Part shown: positions 34,340-41,249 of the stretch, in pieces
How positions within the stretch are numbered: the first letter of the stretch is position 1
Layout: each line of letters opens with the position of its first letter
NCBI GenBank assembly: GCA_049604415.1
Contig: JBMYTN010000003.1
Span: forward strand, 62,001 to 126,000
DNA: 64,000 nt
Origin: JBMYTN01 sp049604415
GTDB lineage: Bacteria > Pseudomonadota > Alphaproteobacteria > Rhodospirillales > Rhodospirillaceae
Direction of reading: 5' to 3'
Position numbers and translations under genes: made by a program
Notes under the pieces: model-generated
Told to the model about the DNA's origin: nothing
Seen by the model: the letters and a program-made list of their open reading frames with translations, nothing else
Databases searched by the model: none

Positions 34340-35109
34340 CCGAGGCTCCCGGGCAGGAAATTCCACAGCAGCAAGCCGATCAGAAGGCCTGTTGAGACCA
34401 GTCCAAAGCCGTAATCCCGGGCGAGGAGGGGATCGGGGGCCGTAAGATGCAAGCGTCCGTCAAAGCCCCGGCATTTCATCGCCGCGAGCACCCTTTCCGA
34501 GCGCTCTAAAGCCCGCACCAGGACCATGCCGATCAAATGGCCAAAGCTGCGATAGCTGTGCCAGTTGGTTCCGGGTTGAAACCCCCGGGCGCGCATGGCC
34601 CGGCGCAAACGCTGATATTCGGCACCGATGACATGGATATAGCGCGTGGTGAACAACAGTAGATGGACCAGGGTGGCCGGGACCTTCATCCCGCCCAAGG
34701 CATTGGCGAGCCGGTTCGGAGCCATTGTGGCGACCAGGGACAGCAGCACCAGAAGGACCGCATTGGCCTTCAGGGCGATGAGGGCGGTCTGTGCCAAGCC
34801 TTCCCAGCTGGCCACAAAGCCGAAGAGGGTGAAGGCGGTGCTGCCGGGGACCGAGAACGGCAGGATCACCAACATGCCAATGATAAAGCCATCCATCAGG
34901 CAAATGCGCTTCAGGGTCTGACCAAGCGGCAGACGGGAGGCCAGGATCATCCCGACAGCGATGCCCAAGGCGGTCATCAAGGGCGGGAATTGGTCTAAAG
35001 ACACAATGACCACCGCCGCCAAGGCCGCTATGACAAGGCGCAGGCGGGGCTCAAAGCAGGCAAATCCGAGCGGGCGGTCCGGGGTCGCGTGATCCAAAGC
35101 GGTCTCCAA
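34336..35109 (-). CDS. cbiQ: Energy-coupling factor T component, CbiQ type
   Basis: A 257-residue membrane protein of the CbiQ/EcfT family. The two Ala-Arg-Gly type coupling motifs are visible as RRAMRARGF and AAMKCRGFDG; helices lie at about residues 25-135 and 230-250. It links the ATPase to a substrate-binding membrane protein for cobalt or nickel (or a vitamin in other ECF systems). cbiO follows with an ATGA overlap. Upstream is fliJ, 11 bp away, and not a cbiM gene, so the partner subunit must lie elsewhere. Confidence 0.88.
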   Translation of the reverse strand: METALDHATPDRPLGFACFEPRLRLVIAALAAVVIVSLDQFPPLMTALGIAVGMILASRLPLGQTLKRICLMDGFIIGMLVILPFSVPGSTAFTLFGFVASWEGLAQTALIALKANAVLLVLLSLVATMAPNRLANALGGMKVPATLVHLLLFTTRYIHVIGAEYQRLRRAMRARGFQPGTNWHSYRSFGHLIGMVLVRALERSERVLAAMKCRGFDGRLHLTAPDPLLARDYGFGLVSTGLLIGLLLWNFLPGSLG

Positions 35110-35120
35110 AGGGCTCTCTG

Positions 35121-35573
35121 TCAGCCACCCGGCTCTTCGTCCAGGCCCAACAGTCCGTCACCCCGGCGGCGGAACAGGGTCAGGCCCTGTTCATCCAACA
35201 TGGCCTGGTCCCGGCGGGCGGCCTCTTCCCGTTCCCGCTTTTCCCGGTTCTCTTGGCTGATTTCGAAGGTCTTCAGGGTTTTATAGGCCTCTGAGAGCTG
35301 GTCTTGGGCGACTTGCAGAGTGGCTTGCAGGGCCAGCTTTTGCTGCTCCATGCCGTGGCGTTTGGTTCTTACGGAGTCTAGATAGCCCTCCATGGTGAAG
35401 GCAATGCCGTCCAAGGCCGCCGCCGCGGCTTTTTCCCGGGCGAATTCCGCTTCAAAGGCCTCGATCCGGGACAGCATTTCCGCCTCCAGACCTTGGAGGT
35501 CGGACACCGCGCGTCGACATTCATCGACTTTGAACTTGGCCAGACGAATGGCGCCTTTTAGGTCACGAGCCAT
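35121..35573 (-). CDS. fliJ: Flagellar export chaperone FliJ
   Basis: A 150-residue, strongly charged, almost wholly coiled-coil protein (about residues 10-120, including EFAREKAAAAALDGIAF and ENREKREREEAARRDQ). Length, composition and position directly after fliI fit FliJ, the stalk-like partner of the flagellar export ATPase that escorts export substrates. The 8-bp spacing to fliI suggests co-transcription. Sequence conservation in FliJ is always low, so the call rests on context and coiled-coil character. Confidence 0.85.
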   Translation of the reverse strand: MARDLKGAIRLAKFKVDECRRAVSDLQGLEAEMLSRIEAFEAEFAREKAAAAALDGIAFTMEGYLDSVRTKRHGMEQQKLALQATLQVAQDQLSEAYKTLKTFEISQENREKREREEAARRDQAMLDEQGLTLFRRRGDGLLGLDEEPGG

Positions 35574-35582
35574 GGCGTGCTA

Positions 35583-37160
35583 TCAGCCCGGCTGCCGGGG
35601 CGGGACGGGCATTCCGCCGCCCAAGTCAGGTCCGCCAGGGTTTGCGGCTCCGCCCGGACCGGGGCCAGGGGCTCCCCCAGCGGCAACGCCTTGGGGCTGG
35701 CCGCCCTGCAATCCTGGCGGTTGACCACCTTGCAGTCCAGGCTGGCCCCCTTGTTGGGCAGCCTGCTGGGCGGCTTCTTGAGCCGCTTGGGCCCGCAAGA
35801 CTTCTTCGGGCACTGCCAGGGTTTGGGCGAGCAGGGCATAGCCCTCATCCAGGCTGGTGCCTTCGCCTTTGGGCTGGGAGAGGAAATTCTCCAAGCCTTG
35901 GTGATAATACAGCGCCTCATCGACCTCCGGGTTGGAGCCAACCCGATAGGCGCCCAAGCGGATCAGTTCGCTCATATCCTCATAGGTCGACATCAACCGG
36001 CGGCCCCGGGAGACCAATTGGTTCTGCTCCTCGGTATTGCAGTTCGGCATGGTTCGGGAGACGCTGCGCAGCACATTGACCGCCGGATAGCGACCCCGTT
36101 CCGCGATGGCCCGATCAAGCACAATATGGCCATCCAGGATCCCGCGCACCGCATCGGAAATCGGCTCATTGTGATCGTCGCCTTCCACCAGGACCGTGAA
36201 CAGGCCGGTTATGGAGCCAGAGCCCTGTTTGCCCGGCCCGGCGCGCTCCAACAGTTTCGGCAGTTCGGCGAACACCGTGGGGGTGTAGCCCTTGGATGCG
36301 GGCGGTTCGCCAGCGGACAGGCTGATTTCCCGCTGAGCCATGGCAAAACGGGTGACGCTGTCCATCAGGCACAGCACATTGAGCCCCTGGTCGCGGAAAT
36401 ATTCCGCCACTGCCAAGGTCATATAGGCGGCCTGGCGGCGCATCAGGGGGCTTTCATCGGAGGTCGCCACCACGGCCACCGCCCGGGCCAGCCCTTCCTC
36501 GCCCAAATCATCTTCGATGAATTCCCGGGCTTCGCGGCCCCGTTCGCCGACCAGCCCCATGACGATCACATCGGCATTGGTGTGGCGGATGAACATGGAC
36601 ATCAGGGAAGACTTCCCGACCCCGGATCCGGCAAAAATGCCCATCCGCTGGCCTTCGCAACAGGTGGTGAAGCTGTTGATCACCCGGACACCCAGATCCA
36701 GCTTGCCGCCAACGCGGGCCCGGCTATGGGCCTGGGGCGGGCGATTGCGGATCGGCACCGCCCAGTCGCCTTGGGGCAAGGGGCCTTTGCCGTCCACCGG
36801 GCGTCCCATGGCGTCGATCACCCGGCCCAGCCATCCCGGGGTCGGGTGGATCACGGGCCTTGTCTCAGAGATCTCTGTGCGGGCACCCAGTCCCACACCC
36901 TCCAGGTCGGTAAAGGGCATCAACAGGGCGCGTCCGGAGCGGAAGCCCACCACCTCGCAGGGGACGCGGCGATTGTCCCGGGCGGTGATCCAGCAACGAT
37001 CGCCAACACTCAGCGCGGTTTGCACACCGCCGATCTCCACCAGCATGCCCTGGACCCCAACCACCCGGCCATAGATCCTCTGGTCGGGGATCTGTTCCAA
37101 ACTGTGGATCAGGTCTTGGATGGCGGACGGAGCCGTCGGATTGGGCAAATCAAGCGACAT
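35583..37160 (-). CDS. fliI: Flagellum-specific ATPase FliI with long Gly/Pro/Gln tail
   Basis: A 525-residue F1-beta-like ATPase that energises flagellar protein export. Walker A is GIFAGSGVGKSS, Walker B lies in LNVLCLMDSVTRFA, and DGHIVLDRAIAERGRYPAV is the family signature. The usual length is 440-460; here about 64 extra C-terminal residues (bases 35586-35777) are almost only Gly, Pro, Gln and Ala, with GLQGGQP repeated. The tail is probably disordered. The gene diverges from ctrA across a 280-bp region with CtrA-type half sites, so cell-cycle control of flagellum assembly is plausible. Confidence 0.93.
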   Translation of the reverse strand: MSLDLPNPTAPSAIQDLIHSLEQIPDQRIYGRVVGVQGMLVEIGGVQTALSVGDRCWITARDNRRVPCEVVGFRSGRALLMPFTDLEGVGLGARTEISETRPVIHPTPGWLGRVIDAMGRPVDGKGPLPQGDWAVPIRNRPPQAHSRARVGGKLDLGVRVINSFTTCCEGQRMGIFAGSGVGKSSLMSMFIRHTNADVIVMGLVGERGREAREFIEDDLGEEGLARAVAVVATSDESPLMRRQAAYMTLAVAEYFRDQGLNVLCLMDSVTRFAMAQREISLSAGEPPASKGYTPTVFAELPKLLERAGPGKQGSGSITGLFTVLVEGDDHNEPISDAVRGILDGHIVLDRAIAERGRYPAVNVLRSVSRTMPNCNTEEQNQLVSRGRRLMSTYEDMSELIRLGAYRVGSNPEVDEALYYHQGLENFLSQPKGEGTSLDEGYALLAQTLAVPEEVLRAQAAQEAAQQAAQQGGQPGLQGGQPPGLQGGQPQGVAAGGAPGPGPGGAANPGGPDLGGGMPVPPRQPG

Positions 37161-37440
37161 GGGCGTGACACCGGGATAGGGGGCGGACAGGAACCCCTAG
37201 CCTACAAGGGATCGGTTAATGCTGTCTTGCCTTCTGCCGGATTCATGGCAAAGGGTTAACATTCTGAAATTGCAACGAGAATGACTCCCGGTTTTATTCT
37301 GGAATCTGAGGAAGAGGGCACAAAACTGTGATTCAAAAAGATTTTTGAATTTTTTGCTTGCCAGCGACTCGAGGGCATCTTATCGTTAACGAAGTTTAAG
37401 ACTTGCTCCCAAAATGGGCCAAATCAGAAAGGATCCAGTC
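37161..37440. promoter_or_regulatory. Divergent fliI-ctrA promoter region with five GANTC sites
   Basis: GANTC, the CcrM methylation target, occurs at 37240-37244, 37283-37287, 37302-37306, 37330-37334 and 37366-37370. GTTAAC occurs at 37255-37260 and 37385-37390, the latter followed six bases on by another TTAA (37396-37399), close to the CtrA box TTAA-N7-TTAA though one base short. AT-rich tracts lie at 37331-37357. The ctrA ribosome binding site AAGGA is at 37429-37433. In Caulobacter the ctrA promoter is controlled by CcrM methylation and by CtrA itself; the same is inferred here. Confidence 0.65.
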
Positions 37441-38151
37441 ATGCGGGTGTTGGTGATCGAGGATGACGTCTCAACCGCGAAGGGCATTGAGCTGGTGCTG
37501 CGCAAGGAAGGCTGGGTGGTGGACACCACCGAGTCCGGCGAAGACGGCCTGGAAATCGGCAAGCTCTATGATTACGACATCATCATCGTGGATCTGATGT
37601 TGCCGGACATGGACGGCATGGAGGTGATCCGTCACCTGCGGGCCTCGAAAATTGCCACCCCGGTGTTGATCCTGTCCGGCTTGACCGAGAGCGAACGCAA
37701 GGTCAAAGGCCTGGGCGTTGGAGCCGATGACTATCTGACCAAGCCGTTTGATAAATCCGAGTTGGTGGCTCGACTACAGGCCATCGTCCGGCGCTCCATG
37801 GGCCATGCCCAATCGGTGGTCCGGATCGGCAAGCTGGAAGTCAATCTGGATGCCCGCACCGTGGCGGCCCAGGGCGATCCGGTGCATCTGACCGGCAAGG
37901 AATACGCCATTTTGGAGCTGTTGACCCTGCGTAAGGGCTCGACCCTGACCAAGGAACAGTTCCTGAACCATCTTTATGGTGGCATGGATGAGCCCGAGCT
38001 GAAGATCATCGATGTCTTCATCTGCAAGCTGCGCAAGAAGCTGTCCCAAGCCACCGATGGGGACAATTACATCGAAACCGTCTGGGGCCGAGGCTATGTG
38101 CTGCGGGATCCGGAAGAAATGCCGATGCCCAAGCAAGCGGTTGGCGCTTAA
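37441..38151 (+). CDS. ctrA: Cell cycle and motility response regulator CtrA
   Basis: A 236-residue OmpR-type response regulator. The receiver has EDD at 7-9, phosphoacceptor Asp51 (IIIVDLMLPDMDGMEV) and Lys in YLTKPFDKSEL. The winged-helix domain (about 125-225) includes LTGKEYAILELLTLRKGS and IETVWGRGYVL. The N-terminus RVLVIEDDVSTAKGIELVL and overall wording are those of alphaproteobacterial CtrA. Outside Caulobacter and Rhizobiales, CtrA mainly controls motility, chemotaxis and related functions, matching the neighbours fliI, fliJ, che genes and chpT. A hairpin terminator follows. Confidence 0.95.
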   Translation: MRVLVIEDDVSTAKGIELVLRKEGWVVDTTESGEDGLEIGKLYDYDIIIVDLMLPDMDGMEVIRHLRASKIATPVLILSGLTESERKVKGLGVGADDYLTKPFDKSELVARLQAIVRRSMGHAQSVVRIGKLEVNLDARTVAAQGDPVHLTGKEYAILELLTLRKGSTLTKEQFLNHLYGGMDEPELKIIDVFICKLRKKLSQATDGDNYIETVWGRGYVLRDPEEMPMPKQAVGA

Positions 38152-38263
38152 TCGCACCCCTTGCCTTTGGTGAAAGAGGTTTGCGTACCCGTAGCGTTCG
38201 TATTTGTGAGTTGTGTGGCGTAGCGTAGAGTTCGCGTTTGTGTTCAGGACTTTGTAAGCGTCA

Positions 38264-38300
38264 GGCCGTCTTTCCTCTGTTCTGGAAAGGCGGCCTTTTT
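38264..38300 (+). terminator. Rho-independent terminator after ctrA
   Basis: GGCCGTCTTTCC (38264-38275) pairs with GGAAAGGCGGCC (38284-38295), with mismatch only in the middle, followed by TTTTT. It lies about 110 bases after the ctrA stop and before the convergent cheR. Confidence 0.88.
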
Positions 38301-38325
38301 ATGGGCCTGAGCAGCGGAAATCGCT

Positions 38326-39165
38326 TTAGGCTTCGCCGAGGGATTTGGCCCCGGCATTGCGCGCCACCGCATAGACGCCGCGCTGGCCCGGCACCGGTTT
38401 GAAGGCATTGGAAATGCCCAGCACGGTTTCCGCACCGCCCAGATACAGCACACCATCATCGGGCATGATCTTGGCCACCCGGTCCAGCACATCGGCCTTG
38501 GTCGGTTGATCGAAATAGATCAACACATTGCGGCAGAAGACGACGTCGAACTGGCCCAGCATGCCCAGATTGGACAGCAGGTTCAGCTCCCGATATTGCA
38601 CGGCGGAGCGGATGCTGGGATCAATCTCCCAGACATCTTCTTTTTTCTTAAAATATTTCACCAGCAGCTGCATGGGCATGCCACGCTGGACCTCGAACTG
38701 GGTGTATTGCCCGGATTTGGCTTTGGCCAGAATGTCCGAAGAGATATCGGTACCAATGATTTCCACCCGCCATCCGGCCAGCTTGGCGGCTTCCTCTTTT
38801 AGGATCATGGCGATGGAATAGGGTTCCTGGCCGCTGGACGCGGCGGCACACCAGATCCGAAAGGATCGCTTCGAGGCCCGGGCCTTCAGCAAGTTGGGCA
38901 GGACCACGCTGCGGAACTGGTCAAACGGCTTGTTGTCGCGGAAAAAGAAGGACTCGTTGGTGGTCATCGCCTCAACGATTTCTTTTTCCAAGGTCAGATC
39001 CCGACGCCTCAATTGGGCGATCAAATCATCCAATCCCTTGCTGCCGCGCTTGCGGGCCAGTGGCATCAAGCGGCTTTCCAGCAAATAGGACTTGTCCTTG
39101 GTCAAGACCAAACCGGACTTGTCCTTCAGCATTTTAGAAACGAAATCAAAATCTTCCGGTTTCAT
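38326..39165 (-). CDS. cheR: Chemotaxis protein methyltransferase CheR
   Basis: A 279-residue S-adenosylmethionine-dependent methyltransferase that methylates glutamates on chemoreceptors. The N-terminal helical domain includes MTTNESFFFRDNKPFDQF; the SAM-binding domain starts at RIWCAAASSGQEPYSIAM and includes EIIGTDISSDILAKAKSG and FDVVFCRNVLIYFD. The start at 39165 lies four bases after the cheB stop. It ends the che operon. It is convergent with ctrA. Confidence 0.94.
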   Translation of the reverse strand: MKPEDFDFVSKMLKDKSGLVLTKDKSYLLESRLMPLARKRGSKGLDDLIAQLRRRDLTLEKEIVEAMTTNESFFFRDNKPFDQFRSVVLPNLLKARASKRSFRIWCAAASSGQEPYSIAMILKEEAAKLAGWRVEIIGTDISSDILAKAKSGQYTQFEVQRGMPMQLLVKYFKKKEDVWEIDPSIRSAVQYRELNLLSNLGMLGQFDVVFCRNVLIYFDQPTKADVLDRVAKIMPDDGVLYLGGAETVLGISNAFKPVPGQRGVYAVARNAGAKSLGEA

Positions 39166-39169
39166 GCGC

Positions 39170-40477
39170 TTACGTCTTATTGGCCAAGCGGAGGATGTAA
39201 GACCCAATATCCTCCAGGGGGAGAACGGCGGAACAGGCTCCGGTATGCGCCGCAGCACCCGGCATGCCCCAAACCACACTGGTCGGCTCATCTTGCGCGA
39301 TCAGTGTGCCTCCTCCGTCTGCGATGATTTTTCCACCTTTGGCGCCATCGGAGCCCATGCCCGTCAGCACCACCGCCAAAGACCGGCGGCCAAAACTGCT
39401 CGACACCGACCGGAACATTGGGTCCACCGCAGGGCGGCAAAAGTTTTCCGGTGGGTCTTGGTTGATCCTCAGGCGGGTTTCAGTGCCCTTTGTCTCCACC
39501 ACCATGTGATGATCGCCGGGCGCGACATAGACATTGCCGCCGACCAGGACTTCGCCATCCTCGCCTTCTTTGGACACGCCGCCGGTGATCCGACCGATAT
39601 GACCGGCCAAAATGGTGGTGAAGGTGGCGGGCATATGCTGGGTGATGATGACCGGCTGTTTGACCCAACCGGCCGCCTTCATGTCGCCCAAAACCTTGAA
39701 CAAGGCCTGCGGTCCACCGGTGGAGCTGCCAATGGCGATGATGGCCGGTTTGTCGCGTGAGGGCTTGGCCAAGGCGAACCCGCTTGTGGCATGACCTGCT
39801 GATGATCCATGGGATCCGGCTGCAGCCCGCGCAGTCGGGGCGGGGCTAGGGTGGCTGCTCGGGGCCGGTTTGGCCGCTCCCCCTCGCAAGGCTGCCGTCC
39901 GGGACAGGGTACTATCGCCGGGTGCGCTGGCGGGTGAGGCTGCGGATGTGCCGGGTCGGCTGAAGGGCACGCGTCCGCCGGGTTTCGGGGATGCTGCGCT
40001 GCGCGGACCGGTTCGTGAGCGGGTGCGCCGCGCGGCCTGGCCCAAGGCTTTGACTTTCTCCGGCAGTTCGCGCGTGAAGTCACCGCCGGAGGTCAGTTCT
40101 CTGGAGCTGGAGGGCTTGGTCAGATAGTCCGATGCGCCCAGATTGAGGGCTTGCAGGCTGACCTCGGCGTTTTTCAATGTCAGGGTCGAGGCCATGATGA
40201 CTTTGACGCTGGGATCTTTGGCCAAAATCTTCGGCAGGGCCGTCAAGCCATCCATAACCGGCATTTCGATATCAAGAATGACGACTTCGATATCATTGCG
40301 GTCCAGGGCAGACAGGGCCATTTGGCCATTGCCGACCGAAGCCACGACTTTGATGGCCGGATCGGCTTCCAGCATCCGGGTTTCCAGGCCACGGACAACG
40401 GCAGAATCATCCACGACCATCACCCGGATCGGGTCATGATCGCCGGTTCTGCTTCCAAAAGGCTCCGTTGTGGCCAT
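39170..40477 (-). CDS. cheB: Chemotaxis glutamate methylesterase CheB
   Basis: About 435 residues: a receiver domain (VMVVDDSAVVRG; phosphoacceptor in VVILDIEMPVMDG), a long Pro/Ser/Ala/Arg-rich linker (about 130-240), and the methylesterase domain with catalytic Ser (AIGSSTGGPQAL), His (ITQHMPATFT) and Asp (LTGMGSDGAKGG). It removes methyl groups from receptors and can deamidate them. The linker is longer than usual. Either ATG 40477 or GTG 40483 may be the start. It sits between cheY and cheR. Confidence 0.93.
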   Translation of the reverse strand: MATTEPFGSRTGDHDPIRVMVVDDSAVVRGLETRMLEADPAIKVVASVGNGQMALSALDRNDIEVVILDIEMPVMDGLTALPKILAKDPSVKVIMASTLTLKNAEVSLQALNLGASDYLTKPSSSRELTSGGDFTRELPEKVKALGQAARRTRSRTGPRSAASPKPGGRVPFSRPGTSAASPASAPGDSTLSRTAALRGGAAKPAPSSHPSPAPTARAAAGSHGSSAGHATSGFALAKPSRDKPAIIAIGSSTGGPQALFKVLGDMKAAGWVKQPVIITQHMPATFTTILAGHIGRITGGVSKEGEDGEVLVGGNVYVAPGDHHMVVETKGTETRLRINQDPPENFCRPAVDPMFRSVSSSFGRRSLAVVLTGMGSDGAKGGKIIADGGGTLIAQDEPTSVVWGMPGAAAHTGACSAVLPLEDIGSYILRLANKT

Positions 40478-40643
40478 GTTCACCGGTACTGGTCTCCCTA
40501 TCCATTCCCGTTGGCGGGGTCTACCGCCATGCTTCGCATCGTAACGCGAGAGATGTTATTGTTTGCTAAACCCCGGCGGACTTTTGATGGTTCTTTTTTG
40601 CCCAGAGGTGACTTCGGGGGATGACGCTTGCTACAGATTGGGC

Positions 40644-41018
40644 TCAGGATTGCTCAATCAGGCCAACTTGTTCGAATTTTGCTTTCAGGATTTCGCTGTC
40701 AAAGGGCTTCATGATGTACTCATTGGCCCCAGCCTCGATGGCAACCTGGATATGCTCGATGTCGTTTTCCGTGGTGCAGAACACCACGGTCACCGCATCG
40801 CCGCCAGGCAAACTTCGCATCGCTTTCAAGAATTCGATGCCATCCATGACAGGCATATTCCAGTCAAGCAGAACGGCGGTCGGGAGTTTTTTCTCGCATT
40901 CATCCAAGGCAATGCGACCGTCTTCCGCCTCGACGGTTTCGAAGTCCAATTCCTGTAGGATCTTTTTCGCCACCATGCGAATGACCTTGGAATCGTCGAC
41001 GATCAGGCAGGATTTCAT
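40644..41018 (-). CDS. cheY: Chemotaxis response regulator CheY
   Basis: A 124-residue single receiver domain with acidic pocket LIVDDSKVIR, phosphoacceptor Asp in AVLLDWNMPVMDGIEFL, Thr in VVFCTTEND and Lys in YIMKPFDSEI. It carries phosphate from CheA to the flagellar switch. ATG 41018 (GAGAGAG upstream) fits the family start MKSCLIVDDS; a longer frame upstream is unrelated. It lies between cheA and cheB in the che operon. Confidence 0.92.
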   Translation of the reverse strand: MKSCLIVDDSKVIRMVAKKILQELDFETVEAEDGRIALDECEKKLPTAVLLDWNMPVMDGIEFLKAMRSLPGGDAVTVVFCTTENDIEHIQVAIEAGANEYIMKPFDSEILKAKFEQVGLIEQS

Positions 41019-41249
41019 CGGCTCTCTCGCCCCCTGGATCAAATATTGGTGCTGGGTCGCCCAGTTTTGGTTCGGCTGGATGTCCAACCGTTTTTGGTTT
41101 TCATCACCAAGCACACAGTGAGTACAGAAGGGTGGTGGTTCCAAACGCAGGGACCATCACCCCACAAAGACTATACCGTCACAGGCCCGACTGGCCAGTG
41201 TCCAAGAGCGGGCGCGATGAGAAACCGCGATCGCTCCTGGTGTACCGGA

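Noticed and set aside
35577..37259. Long plus-strand open frame antisense to fliI (560 codons)
   Set aside because: Shadow of fliI; composition is typical of antisense reading of GC-rich genes, and fliI motifs are intact.
38313..38330. Possible second copy of the cox palindromic element near the cheR end
   Set aside because: Only about 12 bases (GCGGAAATCGCT) match, without paired arm; can be chance.
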